From: Chroococcus sp. FPU101
GTDB lineage: Bacteria; Cyanobacteriota; Cyanobacteriia; Cyanobacteriales; Microcystaceae
Direction: 5' to 3'
DNA: 64,000 nucleotides
NCBI RefSeq assembly: GCF_017312365.1
Contig: NZ_BLJI01000001.1
Span: 397,417-461,416 of the forward strand
The position numbers were made by a program, and so were the translations under genes. Positions 28,168 to 37,875 of the stretch are shown here, one piece after another (position 1 is the stretch's first letter; each line of letters begins with the position of its first letter). The notes under the pieces were generated by a model. The model did not search any database. It had not been told where the DNA came from and saw nothing but the letters and a program-made list of their open reading frames with translations.

Positions 28168-28970
28168 ATGCCAGTAGTTACACTTGCCGAACTGTTAGAG
28201 TCAGGCGTTCACTTCGGTCATCAAACACGCCGTTGGAACCCGAAAATGTCTCAGTACATTTATACTGCCAGAAACGGGGTACATATCATTGACCTCGTTC
28301 AAACAGCCGAACTGATGGAAGAAGCTTACGACTATGTGCGTAAAGCATCAGACAAGGCAAGCGGTTTTTATTCATTGGAACCAAGAGACAAGCGGCGGGA
28401 ATTGTTGCCTCTGAAGCCGTAAGATGTGGTTCTAACTTCATTAACCAACGTTGGTTAGGGGGAATGTTAACCAACTGGGAAACCATTCGAGGTCGTGTTG
28501 AAAGGCTCAAAGAACTTGAAGAACTCGAAGAAAGTGGCGCGATCGACAAACGACCCAAAAAAGAAGGTGCAGTATTACGTCGAGAACTCGGTAAACTACA
28601 AAAATATTTAGGCGGAATCAAAACGATGCGCCGTTTACCTGATATTGCGGTCATTGTTGACTTACGTCGAGAATACAACGCCATTAAAGAATGCCAAAAA
28701 CTCGGAATACCGATCGTATCTATGTTAGATACCAACTGTGACCCCGATGCCGTCGATATTCCCATTCCTGCGAATGACGATGCAATTCGGTCAATTAAAT
28801 TGATCATCGGTAAATTAGCCGACGCAATTCACGAAGGTCGTCACGGTAAACTAGAAGGCGAAGAGGAGTACGAAGAGTTTGAAGATAACCTCGATGAAAT
28901 AGAAGATGATTACGAGGAGGAAACTCCCGACTGGGCAACTGGATATACTGACGAAGACGACGATAAATAA
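28168..28970 (+). CDS. rpsB: 30S ribosomal protein S2, frameshifted as read
   Basis: S2 is essential for 30S assembly and binding of S1/mRNA. Residues 1-67 ([20 protein letters not shown] to [10 protein letters not shown]) are standard. The frame then slips: adding one G at 28356-28357 (AAGGC to AAGGGC) restores [20 protein letters not shown], continuing [20 protein letters not shown] and onward to the TAA at 28970, giving 267 aa. The C-terminal Glu/Asp-rich tail is an extension seen in cyanobacteria. Because cells cannot do without S2, a one-base sequence error is the simplest explanation. The gene heads the rpsB-tsf unit, 73 bases before tsf. Confidence 0.93.
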
Positions 28971-29043
28971 GACAAAATAAACGGAGGGGTTAGAATAAAT
29001 CCCCTCCAAAGAAGAAAAACGATCTTGGTAGGATTAAATCAAC

Positions 29044-29784
29044 ATGGCGGAAATTTCGGCAAAACTGGTTAAAGAACTACGCGAAAAAACTGGCGCGGGC
29101 ATGATGGACTGCAAAAAAGCCCTAGCCGAAAACGACGGCGACATGACAAAAGCCGTTGAATGGCTACGGCAAAAAGGAATTACTTCCGCAGAAAAAAAAG
29201 CAGGTCGAACCACCGCAGAAGGGATGATCGGTCAGTACATTCATACTGGTAGCCGTATTGGTGTACTGGTAGAAGTCAACTGTGAAACCGACTTTGTTGC
29301 CCGACGTGAAGAGTTCAAAGATCTAGTCGGTAACATTGCGATGCAGATTGCCGCTTGTCCTAACGTAGAATACATTAAGGTTAGCGATATTCCCGAAGCA
29401 ATCATCCAAAAAGAAAAAGATATTGAAATGGGACGCGACGACCTTGACAATAAACCCGAAAATATTAGGGAAAAAATTGTACAGGGACGTATTGAAAAAC
29501 GTTTGAAAGAACTTTCACTGTTAGATCAACCTTATATTCGGGATCAGAATATCACAGTAGAAGAGTTGATTAAACAAACTATTGCAGCCATTGGCGAAAA
29601 TATTCAAGTACGGCGTTTTGTTCGGTTTGTTTTAGGGGAAGGTATTGAGAAGCAAGAAGTTAACTTTGCTGATGAAGTTGCCGCCCAAATGGGACAATCT
29701 ATAGCCGAAAAAGAAGCTGAACCCCCCAAAGCAGAAGTACAAGAAGAAAAACAGGCCGCAAAATCGAATAAAAAGAAAAAATAA
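29044..29784 (+). CDS. tsf: Elongation factor Ts
   Basis: EF-Ts recycles EF-Tu by exchanging GDP for GTP. The 246-aa sequence opens with the UBA-like domain ([29 protein letters not shown]) and the conserved dimerisation/Tu-contact block [26 protein letters not shown]. One core subdomain follows, as in the short cyanobacterial/plastid form, and a Lys-rich tail ends the protein. It is paired with rpsB upstream, the usual gene order. Confidence 0.97.
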   Translation: MAEISAKLVKELREKTGAGMMDCKKALAENDGDMTKAVEWLRQKGITSAEKKAGRTTAEGMIGQYIHTGSRIGVLVEVNCETDFVARREEFKDLVGNIAMQIAACPNVEYIKVSDIPEAIIQKEKDIEMGRDDLDNKPENIREKIVQGRIEKRLKELSLLDQPYIRDQNITVEELIKQTIAAIGENIQVRRFVRFVLGEGIEKQEVNFADEVAAQMGQSIAEKEAEPPKAEVQEEKQAAKSNKKKK

Positions 29785-29809
29785 CTGCTAATCTTTCAAG
29801 GTTAAAACG

Positions 29810-29836
29810 AGGGTGGGTCTGACTCACCCTGTTTTC
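29810..29836 (+). terminator. Intrinsic terminator after tsf
   Basis: AGGGTGGGT (29810-29818) pairs with ACTCACCCT (29822-29830) around a CTG loop with one G-T pair, followed by GTTTTC. It lies 26 bases past the tsf stop. Confidence 0.75.
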
Positions 29837-29841
29837 ATATA

Positions 29842-29863
29842 TTTAACGTGAGGTCACGTTAAA
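29842..29863. repeat. Perfect 10-bp dyad TTTAACGTGA-GG-TCACGTTAAA
   Basis: The arms 29842-29851 and 29854-29863 are exact inverted repeats with a GG centre. The dyad sits just after the tsf terminator and about 75 bases before the coiled-coil gene start at 29937, so it could be an operator for that gene or a second, hairpin-type stop signal. Confidence 0.5.
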
Positions 29864-29936
29864 ATTATTTAGGGATTTGGTTTATTTGATCTAACCCCTA
29901 CAATCATCTAATTATTAAGTTTCCTCACTAACTCAC

Positions 29937-30806
29937 ATGACTGGCAAAATACATCATTTAAAACAAGAATTAGCAGCTTTAGAAGCAAAGACAACAGAAT
30001 TTGTAGAAACATTCCGTAACCTCTATCAAACTTATTTAGATACACTTAGTCAATCAGTATCTAAACAACTCATTTTAGCGAGTTATCAACTCTGTACACA
30101 TAAATATCCTCAAGAATTTATACAACTGACCTACAGTCAAAGACAAAAATTACAAGAAGAAGTTAAAAAAATTGGTAAAAATGCCAACAATAAATTATTA
30201 GAATTATTGACTAGAAAACCTCAACAAGTTAAACGAGAAACAATTAATATTTTAGAAGAAATGTTAATGGGGATCGAATCAACACAAGATTTAAATAATT
30301 CTCCCAAAGAAGAAGTAGAAGAAGATTTGAATGATTTCAAAAAACCTGATGTTTTACTAGACTGGATTCAACAAATAGATAAGGGAATTATTCAAGTATT
30401 AGATGAGCTTTCAATGGAACTCAATGAGCAATTACAGAAATTTAAAATATTACCTCCTCAGCTTCCGAAACAAGTAATTAATCTGGCAATTCAAGCTGAA
30501 GTCCCCGAACATACATCAAGTGGCAATCCAAATTTATTAGATGTATTAATCGAAACAGAGAATAAAACAAGTGAGTCAGAAAAGACCGAAGAGGAAACGA
30601 CTAATTCTCAAATTACAAAATTAATCGCTATTCATCTAAGATTAACTGAAATTGAATTTGCTGACCCCAACCTAACATTACAACGAAAGCAGATTCGTCA
30701 TTTATTAGACCAAACTATACAACTGAAAAAACAGTATTACAAAAAACAAAAAGAATGCGCGATCGCTGAAGCCGAATCAGCATGGCGAGCATCTTGGTAT
30801 GACTAA
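29937..30806 (+). CDS. Coiled-coil protein of unknown function upstream of recG
   Basis: This 289-aa, highly charged, Gln/Lys/Glu-rich protein is predicted to be almost all helix with coiled-coil stretches (residues ~1-60, 75-100 and 225-285). No catalytic motif, signal peptide or membrane helix is present. It is not recognised. The recG ATG lies about 21 bases after its stop, so the two are probably co-transcribed, which hints at a DNA-related role without proving it. Confidence 0.65.
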   Translation: MTGKIHHLKQELAALEAKTTEFVETFRNLYQTYLDTLSQSVSKQLILASYQLCTHKYPQEFIQLTYSQRQKLQEEVKKIGKNANNKLLELLTRKPQQVKRETINILEEMLMGIESTQDLNNSPKEEVEEDLNDFKKPDVLLDWIQQIDKGIIQVLDELSMELNEQLQKFKILPPQLPKQVINLAIQAEVPEHTSSGNPNLLDVLIETENKTSESEKTEEETTNSQITKLIAIHLRLTEIEFADPNLTLQRKQIRHLLDQTIQLKKQYYKKQKECAIAEAESAWRASWYD

Positions 30807-30827
30807 AAAAATGTTAAAATATTGGAT

Positions 30828-33284
30828 ATGAAAGAGGAAACCGACTGGATTAGATTGCAAAAAGCCCTATCAGTAGAAGCGGAAAAAGGATTTACTAACC
30901 TACAAGGAAATCAATACCGCTTTCATGAATTTATGTGTCTTAGCTTTGGTCAATCTCCTCCGTTTGGAACTCCCCTAGAAGCGCGGCGAAGATGGTTAGA
31001 TTTAGCAGTTCAATTTTCCCGCTATCCCCAATATTCAGAATCACTCCGCCAAGAATTAGTCATTAAAACAAGACAATTTTTACAAGATTTAAAACAAACC
31101 TTAGAAAATCCGCCAGAACCTCCTAAACCGAAAATTCCCAACATAACACCCGTTACTGAAACCGCTAAAATTGTTCGCACAGTAACATTAGATCAACCCC
31201 TAGCGCATCTAACCGCAGTTGGGACAAAAAAAGGTCAAGGCTTAGAACGATTAGGACTCAAAACTGTTAAAGATATTCTGTTTTATTATCCTAGAGATCA
31301 TATTGATTATAGCCGTCAGGTTTATATCTCAAATTTAGAAGCAGGGGAAACTGTAACCTTAGTCGGAACCGTAAAACGATGTAACTGTTTTACCAGTCCA
31401 AAAAATCCTAAATTAACCATTTTTGAAATTGTTATTAGCGATCGCACTGGACAGCTTAAACTTAATCGCTTTTATGCAGGAAGCCGTTACACTAACAAAG
31501 GATGGCAAGAAAGACAAAAACGCTTTTATCCCCCTGGTTCAACCATTGCTGCATCAGGATTAGTCAAAAAAAGTAAATATGGCGTAACCTTAGATAACCC
31601 AGAAATTGAAATCCTAGATAGTTCTGGGTCACAAATTGAATCGATTAAAATTGGTCGTGTTTTACCCGTCTATCCTTTAACTGAAGGAATCGCGGCTGAT
31701 CTCATTAGAAAAGCCGTCGTCGAAGCATTAACCGCAATCAATCAAATTAAAGATCCTTTACCGATTAATCTTAAAAAACTTTATGGATTAATGGATTTAA
31801 AAGAAGCGATCGCTAACATCCATTATCCTGAAAACTCCGATCTATTAACCCATGCTAGAAGACGATTAGTTTTCGATGAATTTTTCTTTCTCCAACTAGG
31901 ATTTTTACAACGTCGTCACAAACAACAGCAAACTCAAAGCAGCGCAAGCTTTAACCCTAGAGGGCAAGTCATCGAGCGTTTTAACGAAATTTTGCCGTTT
32001 AGCCTGACAAATGCCCAAAAAAGGGTGATTCAGGACATTTTACAAGACCTATCCACCACCACCCCAATGAATCGTTTAGTACAGGGGGATGTCGGTTCAG
32101 GAAAAACGATCGTCGCCGTTTATGCGATCTTAGCCGCCATTCAATCGGGATATCAAGCCGCTTTGATGGCCCCTACTGAAGTTTTAGCCGAACAACATTA
32201 CCGAAAACTCGTCACTTGGTTTAATCTCCTTCATCTTCCCGTCGAACTGCTAACTGGATCAACCAAAACTGCAAAACGTCGAGAAATCCATAGCCAACTC
32301 GAAAACGGCGAATTACCCTTACTCGTTGGTACACACGCACTAATCCAAGATCCCGTCAACTTCCGAAAATTAGGTTTAGTCGTCATCGATGAACAACACC
32401 GTTTTGGGGTACAACAACGGGCCAGACTACTATCTAAAGGCGAATCTCCCCACGTCCTCAGCATGACTGCGACTCCCATACCACGAACTCTCGCATTAAC
32501 CCTACACGGTGATTTAGATGTCAGTCAAATCGATGAACTTCCCCCAGGACGACAACCCATCCACACCACCGCATTAACAGGACAACAACGAACTCAAGCG
32601 TATGAATTGATTCGGCGAGAAATTGCTCAGGGAAGACAAGCTTATATTATCTTTCCGATGATCGAAGAATCCGAAAAATTGGACTTACGGGCCGCAGTTG
32701 AAGAACATCAACGACTCTCAGAGGTGATATTCCCTGATTTTCAAGTTGGGTTATTGCATGGTCGAATGAATTCTGCTGAAAAAGAAGCCGCTTTAAACGC
32801 TTTTCGGGATAATCAAACTCAGATTATTGTTTCAACCACTGTGATAGAAGTTGGGGTTGATGTTCCCAATGCTACAGTTATGTTAATCGAAAATGCCGAA
32901 CGGTTTGGCTTATCTCAATTGCATCAATTACGTGGGAGAGTTGGACGCGGTTCACATCAGTCCTATTGTTTGCTGATGAGTAGCAGTAAAACAACCGATG
33001 CGCGTCAAAGACTCAGTGTATTAGAACAATCTCAAGATGGCTTTTTTATCTCAGAAATGGATATGCGTTTTCGAGGGCCAGGAGAAGTGTTAGGGACTCG
33101 TCAGTCTGGTCTACCCGACTTTGCATTAGCTAGTTTAGTTGAAGATCAAGAGGTTTTAACCATTGCTAGAGATGCTGCTGAAAAAATCATGTTAAGCGAT
33201 CCAACCTTAAAATATTCTCCCTCATTGAAGAGAGAATTAGACGACCGATATCAGAGAATGTTAGGGTCAGATATTTTAAATTAA
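30828..33284 (+). CDS. recG: ATP-dependent DNA helicase RecG
   Basis: RecG remodels stalled forks and Holliday junctions. From the ATG at 30828 (two codons inside an in-frame TTG) the product is 818 aa, longer than the E. coli protein because of an N-terminal extension of about 120 residues common in cyanobacteria. The wedge/OB domain spans about residues 130-330 (VGTVKRCN, YPLTEGI). The helicase core has QGDVGSGKT (Walker A), VVIDEQHRFG (DEQH box), SMTATPIPRTL (motif III), ATVMLIENAERFGLSQLHQLRGRVGRG (motifs V/VI) and the C-terminal DLALASLVEDQ-type TRG region. Confidence 0.95.
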   Translation: MKEETDWIRLQKALSVEAEKGFTNLQGNQYRFHEFMCLSFGQSPPFGTPLEARRRWLDLAVQFSRYPQYSESLRQELVIKTRQFLQDLKQTLENPPEPPKPKIPNITPVTETAKIVRTVTLDQPLAHLTAVGTKKGQGLERLGLKTVKDILFYYPRDHIDYSRQVYISNLEAGETVTLVGTVKRCNCFTSPKNPKLTIFEIVISDRTGQLKLNRFYAGSRYTNKGWQERQKRFYPPGSTIAASGLVKKSKYGVTLDNPEIEILDSSGSQIESIKIGRVLPVYPLTEGIAADLIRKAVVEALTAINQIKDPLPINLKKLYGLMDLKEAIANIHYPENSDLLTHARRRLVFDEFFFLQLGFLQRRHKQQQTQSSASFNPRGQVIERFNEILPFSLTNAQKRVIQDILQDLSTTTPMNRLVQGDVGSGKTIVAVYAILAAIQSGYQAALMAPTEVLAEQHYRKLVTWFNLLHLPVELLTGSTKTAKRREIHSQLENGELPLLVGTHALIQDPVNFRKLGLVVIDEQHRFGVQQRARLLSKGESPHVLSMTATPIPRTLALTLHGDLDVSQIDELPPGRQPIHTTALTGQQRTQAYELIRREIAQGRQAYIIFPMIEESEKLDLRAAVEEHQRLSEVIFPDFQVGLLHGRMNSAEKEAALNAFRDNQTQIIVSTTVIEVGVDVPNATVMLIENAERFGLSQLHQLRGRVGRGSHQSYCLLMSSSKTTDARQRLSVLEQSQDGFFISEMDMRFRGPGEVLGTRQSGLPDFALASLVEDQEVLTIARDAAEKIMLSDPTLKYSPSLKRELDDRYQRMLGSDILN

Positions 33285-33300
33285 CTGCTATATTCAAAAC

Positions 33301-36183
33301 ATGGAACAAGTTTGGGGTTCTCTAATTATCTTTTTGATCTGTCCTTTACTAGGGGGTCTTCCGCTAATTGACTGGATCACCTATGGACTGAGTAAAAAAC
33401 GATTGTCTAAAATAGGAACAAAAAATATTTCTGTATCAGCCGCATTTTATCACGGTGGTCAGTTAGCAGGAATTTTAGCCGTCCTGTCCGAAGCAGCTAA
33501 AGGAATTATCGCGGTCTTACTCACTAGACTATTTTTTCCATCAGGTTCAGTGTGGGAATTATTCGCTTTAATTGCCCTCGTGATGGGACGCTACTGGATG
33601 GGAAAAGGCGCAGGAACCACTAATGTTTTTTGGGGCGTTTTGGTACATGATCCAGTCGGGGCAATTTTAACCCTTGTGTTAAGTTTAATTAGTTTTACCC
33701 TGTTCCGCGATCGCAAATCTGGTAAATTAGTTGCCTTGTTTGTCCTAGCCTTGATTTTAACCCTACGTCATCCCAATCAAAGCGAATATATCATTGGTGC
33801 GATCGCTCTTACCTCACTTCTTGCTGGAATCTATCAAAAAATTCCAGATGATTTAGACTTACCCCAAACGAATGTTAATCCAGAGTCTAAAAAAATGTTT
33901 CGTTTTTTTCGAGGTGATCACGCTATTCTGACCTTAAATGATCCTTTAAATCCTCAAAAAGTAGGACAAAAAGCCGCAACTTTATCTAAATTAAAACGTT
34001 TGGGCTATGCGGTTCCTGATGGTTGGATTTTACCCGTAGGAGATGACTTTTTTTCTTTAATTAATACTCTTAATCCTACCCTTGATGATCCTTTAGCCGT
34101 TCGTTCATCTGCAATAGGGGAAGATGGAGAAACTGCCTCGGCTGCGGGACAATATACCAGTATTGTAAATATTACCAACTCTGAAGAATTAGAATCGGCT
34201 ATTTTAATCTGTCAGAACTCCTATAATAGTCCTGCTGCATTGCAATATCGTCAAGATAAACAGCAAAAAGATACTGGGATGACGGTACTCATTCAAAAAC
34301 AAATTAAAGGTGTTTTTTCGGGTGTCGCCTTTAGTCGTGATCCCGTCAATCAACTGAATACAGATGTCGTCATCGAAGCATTACCAGGGGATGCGTCGAG
34401 AATTGTTTCTGGAAAAGTTACCCCCGAACGATATCAAGTTGAAATTAGTGATCTTAAAAATAGTAACTTAGATGAAATAGAGATTTATATCTCTGGACAA
34501 GGTGATGTTCCTCAACATTTAATTAAACAAGTCGCTATTCTGACTCGACAATTAGAAGATTTATATCAAGGACAACCCCAAGATATTGAATGGACATATG
34601 ATGGTCAAACACTCTGGTTACTACAGTCGCGTCCTATCACCAATTTACATCCCATTTGGACACGGAAAATCGCAGCAGAAGTGATACCTGGGGTCATTCG
34701 TCCGCTTACTTGGTCAATCAATCAACCCTTAACCTGTGGAGTTTGGGGTGAAATTTTTCAAATTGTATTAGGGAAACGTGCCAAGGATTTAAACTTTGAG
34801 CAAACCGCTACACTACACTTCCAAAGAGCTTATTTTAATGCAACTTTATTAAATACTATTTTTCAAAGAATGGGACTGCCACCTGAAAGCTTAGACTTTT
34901 TAACCAGAGAGGCAAAACTTTCTAAACCTTCCTTGTTATCGACTCTTAGAAATTCACTCGGTTTACTGCGTTTAGCTTTTCGAGAATGGCAGTTAGAAAA
35001 AGATTTTCAGCAAGATCTACAGCGTTATTTTCTTCCAACTTTAAATTATTTTAACTACCATAATTTAAACAATTTGTCAATTGAAGACTTATTAAATCAA
35101 ATTGAACAAATTTTATTAGTTCTCAAAAAAGCCACCTATTACAGTATTTTAGCCCCCTTAAGTTTTGCCATCAGACAAGCAATTTTAAAAGTTCCCTTAG
35201 AAGAATTAGATAACACCGCCGCCCCCGAAGTTGCATCAATCCAATCGCTGGCAAATTTAGCCGAAGAAGTGCATCATCTACTGCCGATCTCTACCATTCA
35301 AGCAGATGATTATGCGTCCCTTTTTGCCCATTTAGCCGAAATTCCCGAAGGCAAAAACATACTTAATCGTTTTCAAGAATGGCTAGAAAGCTACGGTTAT
35401 TTAGGAGAAATTGGGACAGATATTGCCGTACCTCGTTGGCGTGAAGATCAAAGACCTATTAAAGCATTGTTTTTTAAATTTCTCTTAAATCCTGAACCCA
35501 CATCAATTCCTCAGTCAGCCACACAAAATCAACAAACATTATGGCTACAAAAACGACTCGCTTTAAAAAACAAAACCACCGAAATCTACTCGAAATTACT
35601 ATCTAACTTACGTTGGCATTTTGTGGCGTTAGAAAACAAATTAATTGCATCTGGGCAATTAAACCAAGTCGATGAGATCTTTTTCCTCAAATATGACGAA
35701 ATAAAAGCATTAACTCAACAATTATCCAATCTTACTGATTTAATCCAACAACGACAATTACAATTCCAAGAAAATCAAGAACTAACTCAAATTCCTTATG
35801 TTGTCTATGGACAACCTGCATTAACTAATAAAATACTCTATTCTAAATCTTCCTCCCGAAAAAGATTACAAGGCATTGGCGCATCGCCAGGACAAATTGA
35901 AGGAACCATCAAAATCGTCAAAACCTTACAGCAATTACCCATTATTGACGCACAGACAATTTTAGTTATACCCTATACTGATTCGGGTTGGAGTCCAATT
36001 CTAAGAAGTGCAGGAGGAATTATTTCAGAAGTCGGCGGACGTTTATCACATGGTGCCATTATTGCTAGAGAATACGGTATCCCTGCGGTGATGGATGTTC
36101 ATCATGCTACCGAACTTCTAAAAAACGATCAACGGGTTCGTATTGATGGACAAAAAGGAATCATCGAAATTTTGGAGAGCTAG
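33301..36183 (+). CDS. Fusion of a PlsY-like membrane domain and a PEP-synthase/rifampin-phosphotransferase-like enzyme
   Basis: This 960-aa protein has two unlike halves. Residues 1-195 form about six membrane helices resembling the glycerol-3-phosphate acyltransferase PlsY: IGTKNIS in place of GSGNxGxTN, SEAAKG in place of DxxKG, and MGRYWMGKGAGTTN in place of GHxxPxxxxFxGGKGVAT. The conserved His is absent. Residues ~200-460 are an ATP-grasp PEP/pyruvate-binding domain (KVGQKAATLSKL, AVRSSAIGEDGETASAAGQY, GVFSGVAFSRDPVN, DIEWTYDGQTLWLLQSRPI). A unique middle part follows (~460-860), then a swivelling phospho-His domain with GGRLSHGAII, His 917. The soluble part has the three-domain order of PEP synthase and rifampin phosphotransferase. 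It starts 17 bases after recG. Substrate unknown. Confidence 0.8.
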   Translation: MEQVWGSLIIFLICPLLGGLPLIDWITYGLSKKRLSKIGTKNISVSAAFYHGGQLAGILAVLSEAAKGIIAVLLTRLFFPSGSVWELFALIALVMGRYWMGKGAGTTNVFWGVLVHDPVGAILTLVLSLISFTLFRDRKSGKLVALFVLALILTLRHPNQSEYIIGAIALTSLLAGIYQKIPDDLDLPQTNVNPESKKMFRFFRGDHAILTLNDPLNPQKVGQKAATLSKLKRLGYAVPDGWILPVGDDFFSLINTLNPTLDDPLAVRSSAIGEDGETASAAGQYTSIVNITNSEELESAILICQNSYNSPAALQYRQDKQQKDTGMTVLIQKQIKGVFSGVAFSRDPVNQLNTDVVIEALPGDASRIVSGKVTPERYQVEISDLKNSNLDEIEIYISGQGDVPQHLIKQVAILTRQLEDLYQGQPQDIEWTYDGQTLWLLQSRPITNLHPIWTRKIAAEVIPGVIRPLTWSINQPLTCGVWGEIFQIVLGKRAKDLNFEQTATLHFQRAYFNATLLNTIFQRMGLPPESLDFLTREAKLSKPSLLSTLRNSLGLLRLAFREWQLEKDFQQDLQRYFLPTLNYFNYHNLNNLSIEDLLNQIEQILLVLKKATYYSILAPLSFAIRQAILKVPLEELDNTAAPEVASIQSLANLAEEVHHLLPISTIQADDYASLFAHLAEIPEGKNILNRFQEWLESYGYLGEIGTDIAVPRWREDQRPIKALFFKFLLNPEPTSIPQSATQNQQTLWLQKRLALKNKTTEIYSKLLSNLRWHFVALENKLIASGQLNQVDEIFFLKYDEIKALTQQLSNLTDLIQQRQLQFQENQELTQIPYVVYGQPALTNKILYSKSSSRKRLQGIGASPGQIEGTIKIVKTLQQLPIIDAQTILVIPYTDSGWSPILRSAGGIISEVGGRLSHGAIIAREYGIPAVMDVHHATELLKNDQRVRIDGQKGIIEILES

Positions 36184-36299
36184 AAACATATCGATAATTC
36201 CGTCGTCATGCCGAATTATACCATAGAATAAATTTTTCGCTATATACTTTAAGCTGTAAGTAGCAATCTTATAAAATTCTTAAATCTCGTGTGTGTGAT

Positions 36300-36309
36300 G
36301 TGTGAGGAG
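36300..36309 (+). promoter_or_regulatory. glmM ribosome-binding region complementary to the Yfr1 core
   Basis: GTGTGAGGAG (36300-36309) matches ten contiguous positions of the reverse complement of the Yfr1 motif ACUCCUCACAC; the eleventh base is C instead of T. GAGGAG is the ribosome-binding site, 11 bases before the ATG at 36321. Regulation by Yfr1 is an inference. Confidence 0.4.
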
Positions 36310-36320
36310 CTTTTTTTAAT

Positions 36321-37763
36321 ATGGTTACTTCTATTTCTTATAAAGTCAAAGGTCATCGAGAAGAATATCATCAAACATTGAACTCAATTCTCGCTTTACC
36401 TAAATCCCCTTTGTTTGGAACCGATGGCATTCGTGGGTTAGCAGGGGATTTGTTGAACGCCCCTTTTGCCATGCAATTAGGATTTTGGGCAGGACAAGTT
36501 TTAAAAGAATCTTCTTTAACAAACGGCCCTGTCATTATTGGACAAGACTCTCGTAACTCCAGTGATATGTTAGCAATGGCGATCGCATCGGGTCTAACCT
36601 CTGCGGGTTTGGATGTCTGGCAGATTGGTTTATGTCCTACCCCTTGTGTTGCCCATCTGACAAGAGTTACAAATGCGATCGGCGGGATCATGATTTCCGC
36701 CAGTCACAACCCACCCGAAGATAATGGAATTAAATTTTTTAGCCATCAAGGAACCAAAATCTCATCCGACCTTGCTGGACAAATCGAAGTAGGATTAAGA
36801 GGATTAGCGACGAAACAGGGGGCAAATACTAATCAATGGGGGAAATCTTACTATTACCCTGAAATGACGCAAAATTATGCTCAAAACCTGTTAAATGCTT
36901 TGCCATCGGGTTTAGATTTTACAGGGATGAGAATTGTTTTAGATTTGGCTTGGGGTGCTTCGGCAAAAATGGCACCAGATCTATTTAAACAATTAGGGGC
37001 TGAGGTGATCGCTTTACATGATCAACCTAATGGCGATCGCATTAATGTCAATTGTGGTTCAACCCATCTAGAATCTATACAATCTGCAGTACAAGCGTAT
37101 CAAGCCGATCTCGGTTTTGCCTTTGATGGCGATGCGGATCGCGTGATGGCGATTGATGCAATGGGTAAAGTCGTTGATGGAGATTACATCCTTTATTTGT
37201 GGGGACAATATTTAAAAAATCACAATTTACTCCCCAATGACCTGATTATTGCTACAGTGATGGCTAATTTAGGGTTTGAACGAGCTTGGCAAAAGTTAGG
37301 CGGTCAGTTCATTCGTACTGCTGTAGGAGATCAACACGTTCAAGCTCAAATGTGGGATACTGGGGCAATGTTAGGTGGCGAACAGTCTGGACATATCATC
37401 TGTCATCATTACGGTGTATCAGGGGATGGTGTACAAACAGCATTACAGTTAACCGCTTTAGTGCGTCAGTTAAATGTGTCATTAGATGAATTAGTCGCCC
37501 AAAGTTTTCAAACCTATCCCCAAATTCTAAAAAATGTACGGGTAGAAGATCGAGATACGCGCTGTAACTGGAAAAACTGTGATCCTTTACAGAATGCGAT
37601 CGCCCAAGCCGAAACAGCAATGGGAGAGCAAGGACGAATTTTAGTTCGTGCATCGGGAACAGAGCCTCTAATTCGAGTCATGGTAGAATCTGCGTGTGCT
37701 AAGAAAGCTCAATATTGGTCAGAACATCTCATTCAAGTTGTGCAACAGTACCTAGCCGTTTAA
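36321..37763 (+). CDS. glmM: Phosphoglucosamine mutase
   Basis: GlmM converts glucosamine-6-phosphate to glucosamine-1-phosphate for UDP-GlcNAc, peptidoglycan and lipid A synthesis. The 480-aa alpha-D-phosphohexomutase has the active-site phosphoserine loop MISASHNPP (Ser 128), the metal loop [10 protein letters not shown], the sugar-binding GGEQSGHII and the phosphate-binding [12 protein letters not shown]. The N-terminus is about 25 residues longer than in E. coli. The start is supported by GAGGAG upstream. Confidence 0.95.
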   Translation: MVTSISYKVKGHREEYHQTLNSILALPKSPLFGTDGIRGLAGDLLNAPFAMQLGFWAGQVLKESSLTNGPVIIGQDSRNSSDMLAMAIASGLTSAGLDVWQIGLCPTPCVAHLTRVTNAIGGIMISASHNPPEDNGIKFFSHQGTKISSDLAGQIEVGLRGLATKQGANTNQWGKSYYYPEMTQNYAQNLLNALPSGLDFTGMRIVLDLAWGASAKMAPDLFKQLGAEVIALHDQPNGDRINVNCGSTHLESIQSAVQAYQADLGFAFDGDADRVMAIDAMGKVVDGDYILYLWGQYLKNHNLLPNDLIIATVMANLGFERAWQKLGGQFIRTAVGDQHVQAQMWDTGAMLGGEQSGHIICHHYGVSGDGVQTALQLTALVRQLNVSLDELVAQSFQTYPQILKNVRVEDRDTRCNWKNCDPLQNAIAQAETAMGEQGRILVRASGTEPLIRVMVESACAKKAQYWSEHLIQVVQQYLAV

Positions 37764-37875
37764 TCGTCGTGCTAAACTTGAGCAAATTGATTGAAACACC
37801 ACGACAGATGTACAGAATTGCTCGTTGTGGTGTATTAATTGATGAAGTCAAAAAAGCTCATGGTCGAACCACTCC

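Noticed and set aside
28350..28470. Programmed ribosomal frameshifting in rpsB
   Set aside because: There is no slippery heptamer, internal Shine-Dalgarno or pseudoknot-like element at the junction, and no precedent in rpsB.
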